DNA from: Phascolarctos cinereus
Lineage: Eukaryota; Chordata; Mammalia; Diprotodontia; Phascolarctidae
Direction: 5' to 3'
DNA: 64,000 nucleotides
Assembly (NCBI RefSeq): GCF_002099425.1
Contig: NW_018343979.1
Span: 3,893,501-3,957,500 of the forward strand
The number at the start of each line of letters is the position of its first letter. The first letter of the stretch is position 1. Both the position numbers and the translations under genes were made by a program. Below are positions 48,330-59,177 of the stretch, piece after piece. Under the pieces are notes generated by a model, which saw nothing but the letters and a program-made list of their open reading frames with translations, was not told where the DNA came from and made no database searches.

Positions 48330-49345
48330 TTTCAATCTGTATACAAGTAAAAATTCCTTCCATAATGTGACCTGTAATTGGTCATCTAACCTCTACTAGA
48401 AGACTTCCAGTTAGTAGGACCCCACTAGCTTCTGGGGCAGTTCATTCCTCTTTTTGGATACCAATTTTTTTTCAGCACATTTTTACTTGTATCAAATCTT
48501 CCTCTCTGCAATTCCCATTGTTGTCAGTTCTTCTGATACCAAGCAGAGCAAGACTAATTCCTCATCCATATAAGACATATTCAAATGCTGAAATCTTCTC
48601 TTTTCCAGGTAAATCAATTCTGATTTCTCCAGCTGATCCTTCTCTGAGCTGGTCATCCCAGCTGCCCTCTTCTGTTTGTTTCTTCACTTTTTAAATGTCT
48701 CTCCCATTATTATGCACAGAACTGAACATAATACTGAAGATGTGGCCTGATCACAGTAGAGTATAGCTAGACAACTAACTCTCTAAATGTCTCCCCCAAC
48801 AGATTGTGAGCTCCTTGAAGGCAGGGACTGTCTTTTGAATTTCTTTGTTAGTACAGGACCTGGCACATAGTAGACACTTAATGAATGCTAACTCAGTGAC
48901 TGACCTAGACAGTGTACTAATCTTAATGCAGCAAAAGATCACATTGGTTATTTTAGCTGACATTTCGTACTGTTGATTCATTCCAAACTTTCAATCCACT
49001 TGATTGATTGAAATCCACTTCCTGATTTTTTTTCAGAAAGAAACTGCTTTCTAACCATTCCTTCTCCATATTATCTTCATGATATTGACTCATTTTAACC
49101 CAAGTATAAGAGTTTACATTTATTGATCTTGAAATTTCATTATTTTAGATTGAAAGTTTTAGCTCATAGCTATCTGTTTTGGGTCTGGTCATCTAACATG
49201 CTAGCCATCCCTCCTAGTTTTATGTCATCTGTAATTTCAATGAATATATCATCTACACCTTTCTTTCCAAGTCATGAATAATAATGTTAAAGAGCACTGG
49301 ACTTGATTTCACTGAGCATCCTATCTCAAAGCTTCACTGTTCCAC
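48330..49345 (-). repeat. CR1/L3-related LINE, antisense, split by an L2 tail
   Basis: ATGTGGCCTGATCACAGTAG, AATGCAGCAAAAGATCACAT, CAAGTATAAGAGTTTACATT, GCTAGCCATCCCTCC, TCATGTCATCTGTAAT-like and GAATAATAATGTTAAAGAGC form a recognised amniote CR1/L3-type block. An L2 3' end interrupts it at about 48781-48905. Confidence 0.5.
48781..48905 (+). repeat. L2 3' end
   Basis: AGATTGTGAGCTCCTTGAAG, GCAGGGACTGTC, ACCTGGCACATAGTAGACAC, TTAATGAATGC. Confidence 0.85.
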
Positions 49346-49355
49346 TTCCTCAAAG

Positions 49356-49680
49356 GTTGTATTTTCTGCCAACAAACAAACAAACAAAAATGTCTATTCT
49401 CAACCTTTGTTTGCATAATGTTGTATGAGATCATTTTAATCAAGATCTTGATTACAAAAAAATATTTGTTTCCTCATCATAATCTTAGAAAAAAGGAATG
49501 GTTTGAGTTATATAATCTTCATTCCTTCTATGCTGAAAATTAGAAAATAGGGGGGTAATACCTAAAGCATTTTTAGTAGAAATTAACTTTATTCCTTCAA
49601 CATACATTACTCGAGCTCCCACTGTGGCCAAAGTTCTATATTAATACTGTACAAGTATAAGGACTTGGGATTTTTATACC
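49356..49680 (+). repeat. Dispersed repeat of unknown family, copy A
   Basis: Shares TTTTAGTAGAAATTAACTTT and ATTCCTTCAACATACATTA with 60282-60635, in the same orientation and order of blocks. I cannot name the family. Confidence 0.55.
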
Positions 49681-49717
49681 CAGAAGAATGGGTCACTCCA
49701 GCAAAGACCTCTTTTTA

Positions 49718-49968
49718 AGTTAAGGAAGCTGGAAGGTACAATGGATAAACCATTGGACTTGGAGTCAGGAAGTTCCAAATTCATGTCCTTCCTCAGAACC
49801 TTACAACCTGTATGATTCTGGGTAAGCTATAACCTCTCCTAACTTCAATTTCATCATTTGCAACATGGAGATAATAGCACTGAACTCACAGAGTTATGGA
49901 GATCAAAGGTGTTAATATGTTAAGTGTTTTGCAATCTTAAAACATTGTATAAATACAAGCTATCATTT
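49718..49968 (+). repeat. MIR-like CORE-SINE
   Basis: GAAGGTACAATGGATAAACC, GACTTGGAGTCAGGAAGTTC, TTCAATTTCATCATTTGCAA, ACATTGTATAAATACAAGCT. Confidence 0.75.
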
Positions 49969-50029
49969 GTCATTCAACAAATTCTAAATGTTCCTATCAT
50001 TGAAGGAATATCTTGCAATCTCGTCTAAA

Positions 50030-50335
50030 GGGTAGCAACAGGGCTTACCAATCTCATATAAATCCTCTGTTTGGCTTTTAAAGCCATCATAACCTAGCCC
50101 CTTCCTACCTTTTCAATTTCCTTATACCTTACTCCTCTCTACATACTTTGTGATCCTTACCTATTGGCTTGCTGTACCTCCCACTCATTACTGTGTTTCC
50201 TGACTTGGAGCATTTTCATTGGATGTCCTTCATGCTTGGGACTCTCTCCCTTCTCATCTCTAGATTCTCTCCCGGCTTCTTTCAAGTCTCAGCTAAAATC
50301 TCATATTCTGCAAGTAGTCCTTTTTTCCCTTTTAT
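50030..50335 (+). repeat. L2 internal fragment
   Basis: GGCTTTTAAAGCCATCATAA, CTAGCCCCTTCCTACC, CTTTGTGATCCTTACC, CTCTCTCCCTTCTCATCTCT, CAAGTCTCAGCTAAAATCTC. Confidence 0.8.
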
Positions 50336-50337
50336 TT

Positions 50338-50470
50338 AGTCATTCACAGCTGAACATCTTACAATATTGCTGTTACTTTGTACACAGTACATTCCACTTT
50401 GCATCAACCCATGCAAGCTTTTCTAGGTTTTTCTGAGAACGTCCTGCTCATTATTTCTTACTGTGCAATA
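50338..50470 (-). repeat. L1 ORF2-end fragment, antisense
   Basis: ACAATATTGCTGTTACTTTG, AGGTTTTTCTGAGAACGTCC, TGTGCAATAGTATTTCACC. It abuts the separate 3' end of the next LINE. Confidence 0.6.
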
Positions 50471-51757
50471 GTATTTCACCTTTCTTATTTAGCATTTTAT
50501 TTTTCCCCAGTTACATGTAAAAACAATTTTTAGCATTTGTTTTTCAAACTTTAAGTTCAAAATTCTTGCTGTTCTTCCCTCCCATCTCCCCTCATTGAGA
50601 AGGCAAGCAATTTAATATAGGTTATACATGTATAGTCATGTAAAACATACCTATAATAGTCATGTTGTGAAAGAAAACACAGACAAAAAAGAAAACCTCA
50701 AAAAATAGTTAAAAAAAAGTATGCTTCAATATGCATTCAGCCACCATCAGTTCTTTCTTTGGGGATGGATAGTATTGCTCCTCATAAGTCCTTTGGAGTT
50801 GTCTTAGATTATTGTATTGCCTAGAATAGCTAAGTCATTCAAAGCTAATCATCTTATTATATTGCTGTTACTTTGCACACATTACATTTCATTTTGCACA
50901 AGCCCATTAAAGTCTTTCCAAGTTTTTCTGGCAGCATCTTGCTCTTTTCTTATAGTACAATTGTATTCCATCATAATCACATACCACAACTTGTTCAGCC
51001 ATTCCCCAATTGATGGGCTTCCCCTCAACTTCTAATTCTTTACCCCAGAAAAGAGCTGCTATGAATATTTTTTGTACATACAGGTCATTTTCCTTTTTGC
51101 TTTTTCATCTCTTTTGAGATACAGCCCTAGTAGTGGTATTGTTATTTCAAAGCATATGCATGCTTTTATATTTCTTTGGACATAGTTCCAAATTGTTCCA
51201 CAGAATAATTGAATCAGTTCACAACTCCTCCAACAAGGCATTAATGTCTCATTTCCCCACATCCCCTCCAACATTTGTTATTTACTTTTTATGTCCTATT
51301 AGCCAATCTAATAGGTATGAGGTAGTACATCAGAATCTTTTTAATTTGCATTTCTCCAATCAATAATGAGTTAGAGTATTTTTTTTAATATGGCTATAGA
51401 TAGCTTTGTTTACTTCATCTGAAAACTGATATTTTGATCCTTTATCAATAGGGAAATGGCTCTTATTTTTATAAATTTGACTCTATTCTCTACATATTTG
51501 AGAAATGAGACTTTTATCAAAGAAATGTACTTCAAATTTTTTTTCAGTTACTATTGCTCCATTTCCCTCCATCCTATTCCTCCCACTTATTCTATTCTCT
51601 CACTCTGTCTGTCTGTCTCTCTCTCTTTTTACCCTGTCCTTCCAAAAAAAATGTTTTGCTTCTGACTACTCCCTCCCCCAATCTATCCTCCCTTCTATCA
51701 CTCTCCCTCTTTTTTATCCCCTTCCTCTCTTACTTTCCTATAGGGTAAGATAGATTT

Positions 51758-54700
51758 ATTTAAAAAAATTTTTTTAAAGTAATCAATGATCACTTACATA
51801 AGCTTTTGAGTTTTAAATTTTTCTCCCCCTCCTTCCCCCCTCCCTTCTCAAGATGGCATACAATATGATGTAGGCTATACATATACATTCGTATTAAACA
51901 TATTTTCACATTAGTGATGTTGTAAGTAAGAATTAGAACCAATAGGAGGAACCACCAGAAAAAGGAAACAAAACACAACAGAAGGAAAAAAAAAAGTGAA
52001 TAGTATGCTTTGATCTGCATTCAAACTCCATAGTTCTTTCTTTGGATGTGGAAAGCATTTTCCATCATGAGGCCTTTGGAGATGTCTTAGATCCTTGTAT
52101 TGGTGAGAAGGGTTAAGTCTATCAATATTAGTCATCACACAACATGGCTATTATAATGTTCTCCTGGTTCTGCTCACTTCACTGAGCATCAGACCATAAA
52201 AGTCATTCTAAGGTTTTTCTGAAGTCTGCCTGTTCATCATTTCTTATAGCACAATATTATTCCATTACTTTCACATGTCACATTCAGAGTTATGATTACT
52301 GTCTGTGTCTTTCTCTACATCCGTTCCCCCTGTTTATGCTTTTCTTTCTCTTTTCTCCTTTTCCCTCCTCACTAGTGTTTTGCTTTTGATCCCCACCCCC
52401 CTCAATCCAGTCTCCCTTCTATTAGTCCTCTCCCTTTTCTTCCCCTCCACCCTTACTGCTTCTTCTCTCCCTTTTACCTCCCCTCCCTTTTCTTTCCCCT
52501 TTTCCCTCCTACTGCCTATAGGGCAAGTTAGATGTCTATACTTCTCTGATTATGCTATTCTCTTCTTGAGCTGAATCTGATGAGAGTAAGGTTCAAACAA
52601 TGCTTCACATCCTTCTTTCCTTCTGCTGTAATAGGTTTTTGTGCCTTTTCTTGTAATGTAATTTACCCTGGTCTGTCTCCTCCTTTCCTTTTCTTTCAGT
52701 CCATTTTATTAGTTAGATCAGATTAATCCACTTACTTGGATCCATTTAACCTACTTGATTAGATTTATTTTTTAACATTACATCAAAGTCAACTTATACC
52801 CATTCCCTTTATGTATACCCCTTTAACATGGTGTAATAACAATACAGTTTTCAAGAGTTACAAGTGTCATCTTCCCTTGTAGGGATGTAAACAGTTTGCC
52901 CTTATTAATAACAAGTTGTTTCTTTCTTTTCTATTTACCTTTTTATGTCTCTCTTGAATCTTGTATTTGAAGATCAAATTTTCTGTTAAGCTCTCGACTT
53001 TTTATCAGAAAGGTTTGGAAGTCCCCTATTTCATTGAATATCCATCTCCTCCCCTGAAATAACATGCTAATTTTCATTGGGCAGTTGATCCTTGGTTGTA
53101 ATCCAAGCTCCTTTGCCTTATGGAATATCTTATTCCACACTCTATGGTCTTTTAATGTAGAAGCTGCAAGGTCCTGTGTAATCCTGACTGTGTTCCATGA
53201 TATTTAAATTGTTTCTTTCTGGCTGCTTGCAGTATTTTCTCTTTTACCTGGTAATTTTGGAAATTGGCTATTACATTCCTTGGTGTTTTCAATTTGGGAT
53301 CTCTTTCAGGAGGTGATCAGTGGATTCTTTCTATGGCTATTTTGCCCTCTGGTTCCAGGACCTCAGGGCAGTTTTGCTTTATGATTTCCTGAAAGATTAT
53401 GTCCAGGCTCTTTTTTTTCATCATGATTTTCAGGTAGATCAATAATTTTTAAATTGTCTCTCCTGGATCAGTTTTCCAGGTCAGTTGTTTCACCAATGAG
53501 GCATTTTATGTTTTCATCTATTTCTTTATTTTTTTTTTTTTGTTTGACTGAGTCTTACACTCTCACAGAGTCATTAACTTCCATTTGCCCAATTCTATTT
53601 TTTTGGGGGTGCTAGGCAATGGGGTTAAGTGACTTGCCCAGGGTCATACAGCTAGTAAGTGTTGTGTATATGAGGCTGGATTTGAACTCAGGTCTTCCTG
53701 ACTCCAGGGCCAGTGCTCTATCCACTGCACCACCTAGTTGCCCCCCATTCTATTTTTTAACAAATTGTTTTCTTCTATTAGATTTTGTACCTCCTTCCCC
53801 ATTTGGCCAATTGTATTTTTAGGGACTTGTTTTCTTCAGTGTACTTTTTTTCCAGTTGGCCAACTGTATTTTTTAAGGACTTGTTTTCTACAGTTAATTT
53901 TTGTCCTTCTTTTTCCAACCTATTGACTCTCTCTTGCATACCTCTCATTTTTTCCCCCATTTTTTCTTCTACCTCTTTCATTTGACTTTTAAAATCCTTC
54001 TTGAGCCCTTGTAAGAAGGCTTTTTGGGCTTCAGAGCTATTCATATTCCCTTTTGAGGTTCCAAATGTGGGTTTGTCCAAATGTTGCCCTCTTCAGAATT
54101 TCTGCCTTGATCTTCATCCTTCCCATAATAAGAATCTATCATACATTTCTTTTTGCTCATGGTATTTTCTTATTTTCTGGCCTTTAAAGAGATTGAGTTC
54201 TCCTGCAGAAGGCATTGATCCAAGCTTCTTGTATTGGGAGCCTCCAGCGCAGGCAGTTAGAGGCTGTAGGATTCTGGCAGCTTACCAGATGTTGGGCTGG
54301 AATCAGCAACACTGGAACTCTAGGGGTAGGATTGGGTAGTCTGGCCCCTGGATGTTGCCTGCTTTTCATTTACTTTCTCTTTTTTCAGCTGCCTTCAGAT
54401 GGATGTTGCAGGATGTTTATTTTCCTGGGGCCCCTTGGAGCATTGATTCCTTTAGTTTTGCTGAGGCACTGAAAGACTTGGTTGCTGTAGAATGCTGAGG
54501 CCCCTGGTGGTTTTCTGAGCTGGTTTCCACTGGTTCTCTCACCCTCAGTGAGGCACTCAGGAGTCCAGGTGTTGGTGTTTGCTTGCTCTACCACCTGGGT
54601 TTCAGGATCTCCTCCTGACATGCTGAGGTGGGCTTTCTACTAGCTTGCTGGGATCTCCCTTTCAGTACTGCTTCCCTTCCCCCAGGGCAAAAGGGGCCTC

Positions 54701-54874
54701 TCTCATTAATCCCTCAAGCTACCTAAGCTACTGAACTGCTGCATCCCATCTTTCTTCTGGTTCAGCTGTTCCAGGTTTTTTTCATGGGGTGATATTTTGT
54801 GGGCTTTCAGAGGTTAACAATAGAGGGTAAAAGCAACTTACTTCTTACTCTGTCATCTCGGCTCCTGGAAGCCA
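51758..54874 (-). repeat. Inner HAL1-like LINE inserted in the outer one, full 5' end
   Basis: Minus strand. The 5' end at 54874 reads GGCTTCCAGGAGCCGAGATG. A 5' UTR follows, then ORF1: a 100-codon stretch at 53778-54080 is a heptad-rich coiled coil (QKAFLQGLKKDFKSQMKEVE). ORF1 remnants run to about 52930, then a purine-rich tract (52310-52900), then an ORF2-tail/3' UTR segment (51780-52290). Perfect 13-bp target-site duplication GTAAGATAGATTT at 51745-51757 and 54875-54887. It carries a SINE at 53604-53746. Sense with respect to TRDN. Younger than its host element. Confidence 0.8.
53604..53746 (-). repeat. tRNA-headed SINE, antisense, in the inner HAL1-like element
   Basis: GGGGTTAAGTGACTTGCCCA, CATACAGCTAGTAAGTGTTG, CAGTGCTCTATCCACTGCAC, CACCTAGTTGCCCC. 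Target-site duplication ATTCTATTTTTT at 53592-53603 and 53747-53758. Confidence 0.93.
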
Positions 54875-56038
54875 GTAAGATAGATTTCTATATCCAATTG
54901 AATATGTATGTTATTTCCTCATTGAGCCAATCTTCCCTTCACCTCCCTCCTCTTACCTGCCACTGTAAAAAGCTTTTTCTTGACTCTTCTTTGTTAGATA
55001 ATTTACACATTTTGTCTCTTCCTTTCTTTTTCTCCCAGTACATTCCTCTCTCACCCCTTAATTTTATTTTTAGATATCACCCCTTCCTATTCAATTTGAC
55101 TCTGCCTGCCCTCTCTTTTTATATACTCCTTATAACTACCCTAATAATGAGAAAGGTCTTGTGAGTTACAAATATCACCTTCACATGTAGGAATATAAAT
55201 AGTTTAAAATTATTAAGTCCTTTATGATTTCCCTTTCCTGCTTACCTTTTTATGCTTCTCTTGATACTTGTGTTTGAAAGTCAAATTTTCTATTCAGCTC
55301 TGGTTTTTTCATTGACAATGCTTGAAAGTCCTCTATTTTGTTGAATATCCATTTTTCTCCCTGAATGATTATCCCTATTTTTGCTGGATAAGTGATTCTT
55401 GGTTGTAAATCTAGTTCCTTTGATTTCTGAAATATCATATTATAAGTCCTGTGATCCTTTAATGTAGAAACTGCTAAATCTTATGTTATCCTGACTATGG
55501 CTCCATGATACTTAAAATGCTTCTTTCTGGCTGCTTGCAATATTTTCCCTTAACTTGGGAACTCTGGAATTTGGCTATGATATTCCTGGCAGTTTGCATT
55601 TTGAGATCTCTTTCAAGAGGTGATCAGTGGATTCTTTCAATTTCTCTTTTATCCTCTGGTTCTAGAATATCAAGGTAGTTTTCCTTGATAATTTCTTGAA
55701 AGATTGTGTGTAGGCTCTTTCTTTGATCATGACTTTCAGGAAGTCCAATAATTTTTAAAATTATCTCTCCTGGATCTATTTTCCAGGTGAGTTTTTTCCA
55801 ATGAGATATTTCATATCTCATTGTTTTGTTTTTATTTTATAATTTCTTGATTTCTTATAAAGTCATTAGCTTCCATTTGCTCCATTCTAATTTTTAAGGA
55901 ATGATTTTCTTCAGTGAGCTTTTGGACTTCCTTTTCCATTTAGCCAATTCTTTTTAAGACGTTCTTTTTCTCATTGGCTTTTTGGACTTCTTTTGTCATT
56001 TGGTGTAGTCTTTTTTTTTAAGGTGTATTTTCTTCAGT

Positions 56039-56043
<5 letters not shown>

Positions 56044-56089
<46 letters not shown>
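56044..56089. repeat. (GT)n microsatellite
   Basis: About 23 GT units inside the ORF1 remnant of the outer HAL1-like element. Confidence 0.96.
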
Positions 56090-56090
<1 letters not shown>

Positions 56091-56189
56091 TTCTTTACCA
56101 AGCTGTTGAGTCATTTTTCATTATTTTCTTGCATCACTCTCATTCTCTTCCCAATTTTTCCTCTATATTCCTACTGGATTTTAAAAATC

Positions 56190-56945
56190 TTTTTTTTAAA
56201 TAAATGATTTATTTATTTTTAGTTTTCAACACTCACTTCCATAAGATTTTGAGTTTTAAATTTTCTTTACCCCTTTTCCCCCTCCAAATCAGCATGTGAT
56301 CAGATATAAGCTCTACTTATACATCCATATTAAACATATTTTCCCATTAGTCATGATGTAAAGAACAGTTAGAACTAATGGGAGGAACCATGAGAATGAA
56401 GCAATTAAAAAAAAGGGGAAAGGAAAGCAAATAGTATGCTTCCATCTGCATTCAAGTTCCATGGTTCTTTCTCTGGATGTGGATAGCATTTTTCATCATG
56501 AGTCCCTTGGAGTTGTGTTAGATCCTTGCATTGCTGAGAAGAATCAAGTCTATCAAAGTCAGTCATCGCACAATGTGACTGTTAATGTGTACAATATTCT
56601 CCTTGATCTGCTCATTTCATTCAGCGTCAGTTCACATAAGTTTTTCCAGGTTTTTCTGAAGTCTGACTGCTTATCATTTCTATAGCACAATAGTATTCCA
56701 TTACATTCATATACTGCAACTTGTCCAGCCATTCCCTAATTGATGGACATCCCCTCAATTTCCAATTCTTTTCCATCACAATAAGAGCTGCTATAAATAT
56801 TTTTGTACGTGTGGGTCCTTTTTCTGTTTTTGTGATCTCTTTGGGATACAGACCTGAAAGTGCTATTGCTGATTCAAAGGGTATGTGCAATTTTATAGCC
56901 CTGAGGACATAGCTCCAAATTGCTCTCCAGAATCACCCAGATCAT
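56190..56945 (-). repeat. L1 3' end inserted in the outer HAL1-like element
   Basis: Minus strand, 5'-truncated, about 756 bp. It encodes ORF2 C-terminal remnants (TKIFIAALIVMEKNWKLRGC, LDKLQYMNVMEYYCAIEM) followed by the 3' UTR and an A-run. Target-site duplication GATTTTAAAAATC at 56177-56189 and 56946-56958, perfect over 13 bp. Confidence 0.92.
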
Positions 56946-58619
56946 GATTTTAAAAATCCTGTTTACTTTCTTCCATGGCCTGAGACCAATTCACATTTTT
57001 CTTGGAGTTTTTGGATGATGGGGTTTTAACTTAGTTGTCTTTTTCTAAGTGTATATTTTGATTTTTCTTGTCACCATAGTAATTTTCAATAGTCAGATTC
57101 CCCTCCCCATCATTTGCTCATTTTTCCAGCCTATTACTTGATTTTTAACTATTTGTTTAAGGAGGGTGCTGCTTCCCGGGTGGAGGGCATATTGTCCCAA
57201 GATTTAAGGGATTTGTGCAGCTGTTTTCAGAGATACTTCTAGGGACCTGTACATTTTCAATTCTTCCAAGGTAGTATGATTAAGAAAAGGTGTTTACTAC
57301 TCTCCTGGCCTGTGCTCTGGTCTGTGAATGACTGCAAGCACTCTTTTTCTGACCTGGAACTGTAATGAAGGTCTCTGCTCCACTTTGGCCACAAGCTCTG
57401 CTTTGCTAGTGCCCCTTCCCTCCCTGGGACTGCCACGTAGGGACCAGATTCAAGGATGGACAAAGCAACAGAGTTATGCCTCAGTGTTACCAAAAAGATC
57501 CCTATGATCTCCTTCTGACCAGTTGTTTGACCATCTTACCACCTGTGGGCTGAGAGCTCAGAAAGTAGCCACTGCCACTGCTAATTCAGTCACTCCGAAG
57601 GCCTTCTCCTGGTTTGCTGTGGGCAGGGTAGGGCTGTGCTGGCCAGGCCTGTGCAAAAGTGCTCTTCACTCTCCCACTGGTGCGACAGCCCTTTCCTGCT
57701 GACCTCTAAGTTGTCTTTGGTATCTGTGGGCTGAGAAGTCTGGCTCAGAGTACCTTCTAAGTTGTCTTTGGTATCTGTGGGCTAACAGGCAACCTAGCTT
57801 CCCCAAAAGTTGGACTACTTAATTTGTAAACTCTCTCAATTCTAAGATTGCTATAAGGTGGTAACACTCTAAACTTTCTTCACAAAGTGCTTACAAAAAC
57901 CATGTAGAATTCAATCACAATGTTCAACATTACAAAGCCTCATATACAGTATGTAGCAAAGTTTTGCTGTAACACAGCATTTTTTGTTTTTTTTTCTTAG
58001 CCTTCCCTCTGATCTCCTATGTGCATTTTTCATGGAAGAGTCCATCAGCAAGCTTTCCTTTTGTATTATCTAAAATCTTTGCTTTGATCAACACCATTCT
58101 TTATGTCAGGAACATACAGTCATTCTGATGCTTCGCTCAGTACTCTTTGTCTTAGGTTTACCGATCCTGGCTTTCCCAATGGGTGTGATTCAAAGGCAGC
58201 TGTCAAAAGATAGTTTCATTCCTCAAAATCAGGGGCAACTTGAGGCAAAAGTGTCTTTCGGTGGATCTCATAAAGAATGTTATCAGGATTATTCCCTCAA
58301 AACAAACTGTCAATGTTATGACTATAAACAAACAAAAGTTATTTTTCTGTGCGGTTTATGAGAATTCATTGTATTATTTTATAGTTATATTTCACACATA
58401 TAAACATGTTTTATAATAATTGTGAAAATAATGAGGTCTGATGAATTGTAAATAGTTCTGATTTTCTAGTGTGTCATATTTTTTGTTGTTGGTAAGACCC
58501 TGTGATTTTATCCCCATAGGGAACTTCAGGTGAGAAGATCCCTTACCTAATACTTATCTGCAACTTTTTTGTAATTTATATTCCTAGAGATTCCTCAAGG
58601 GGCTCTGAGAGGTAAAGTA

Positions 58620-58830
58620 AGGATCATATTCACAGTATAAATCAACCAATAAGCAACCATGAAGCCCCTTTTATATGCCTGGAACTGTGATAGGTGCTAG
58701 AGATACAGAAATAAAACTGAAACAACTTCTACCTCTCAAGGAACTTCTTTTCAATCCAGAGGAAACTGTGTACATATATAAGTATAGACAAAAATACACA
58801 CAGAGTAAAGAGAAGGTAAATCTGGTGAGA
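58620..58830 (+). repeat. Ancient interspersed repeat, family unresolved (fragment)
   Basis: TGCCTGGAACTGTGATAGGT, GCTAGAGATACAGAAATAAA, CTACCTCTCAAGGAACTTC. 5' part of the family at 33430. Confidence 0.5.
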
Positions 58831-59123
58831 AAGGCAGGTGACAAACCTTCTCCTTTCAGAGTTTTTTTTTTCTCAATAAAAGGAGGGGGTTGAAACACAT
58901 GGTTTTTAAGTTCTTTTTCGGGTTTAAATCTGTGATGTATCAGAAAGATCCATGGAGTAACAAAAAGAATCATCACCTGTATAACTGACAAAAACAATCT
59001 CTTCCCCACTCTGCCAGCAGATGGTAGTGTTCTGCAATAAACTGAATTCACAGCTTTTGTCTCCAAGTACAATACTTTCAAAATGAACCAATTGAAGGAT
59101 TAGAGAAAGACTTCATTCCTTAC

Positions 59124-59177
59124 CTTGTGTGGCCACTTTTATAGTCCCTTGTTTGGCTTCTGAAGCTTTCCCAGGCT
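59124..59177 (-). CDS. TRDN: TRDN coding exon (luminal PGKASEAKQGTIKVATQ)
   Basis: This is the most upstream exon in the window, 54 nt. On the minus strand the acceptor is ttctttttaag before AGCCTGG and the donor is CACAAG/gtaagg. The first two bases complete a GAG codon (E) with the previous exon. It then reads P G K A S E A K Q G T I K V A T Q and leaves one base, G. Human triadin reads EPGKASETKQGTVKIAAQ at this point, so only a few conservative differences are seen. It encodes part of the charged luminal tail and contains no domain or catalytic residue. The previous human exon (around AIDVEKK) was not found between 59178 and 64000. Confidence 0.93.

Larger units (their letters stand above)
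50487..57800 (-). repeat. Outer HAL1-like LINE, interrupted by two LINE insertions
   Basis: Minus strand. Pieces in element order, 5' to 3': 57800 down to 56959 (GC-rich 5' UTR), 56189 to 54888 (ORF1 remnants such as IIGLPESHDQRKSLHTIFQE, then a purine-rich tract), and 51757 to 50487 (rest of the purine tract, an ORF2 C-terminal segment of about 1 kb, and the L1 3' UTR). ORF1 passes to the ORF2 tail with no reverse-transcriptase body, the half-L1 (HAL1) plan. Inserts are 51758-54874 and 56190-56945. Old, with no intact frame. Confidence 0.7.
38427..59123 (-). other. TRDN intron, 20.7 kb
   Basis: The largest intron here. It holds the 287-bp inverted duplication, many SINEs, L2 and CR1/L3 pieces, and the 7.3-kb HAL1 nest. 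38430-39520, 41480-42630 and 46385-47160 show nothing I can name. 57810-58620 is unassigned except for a 77-codon open frame. Confidence 0.6.
1889..59177 (-). other. TRDN: TRDN (triadin) gene, internal segment: span of seven coding micro-exons
   Basis: Triadin is a single-pass membrane protein of the junctional sarcoplasmic reticulum in muscle. Its long luminal tail of alternating basic and acidic residues (KEKE motifs) binds calsequestrin and the ryanodine receptor. The window shows only part of that tail: seven exons of 21-54 nt, each between an AG acceptor and a GT donor on the minus strand and each phase 1/phase 1. Joined in order they follow remembered human triadin through EPGKASETKQGTVKIAAQ, the KKDEKKE stretch, QEKKEKHVEP, AKSPKKE and TERAKEE. 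Order, frame and motif all agree, so the gene call is firm. The transmembrane exon lies beyond 64000 and the C-terminal exons lie beyond position 1. Intron lengths are about 20.7, 11.3, 9.6, 7.5, 0.09 and 7.9 kb. Confidence 0.93.

Noticed and set aside
53778-54080. 100-codon coiled-coil protein on the minus strand
   Set aside because: It is an ORF1 remnant of the inner HAL1-like LINE, not a host gene.
56627-56890. 87-codon frame with MEYYCAIEM
   Set aside because: C-terminal L1 ORF2 remnant in the 756-bp L1 insertion.
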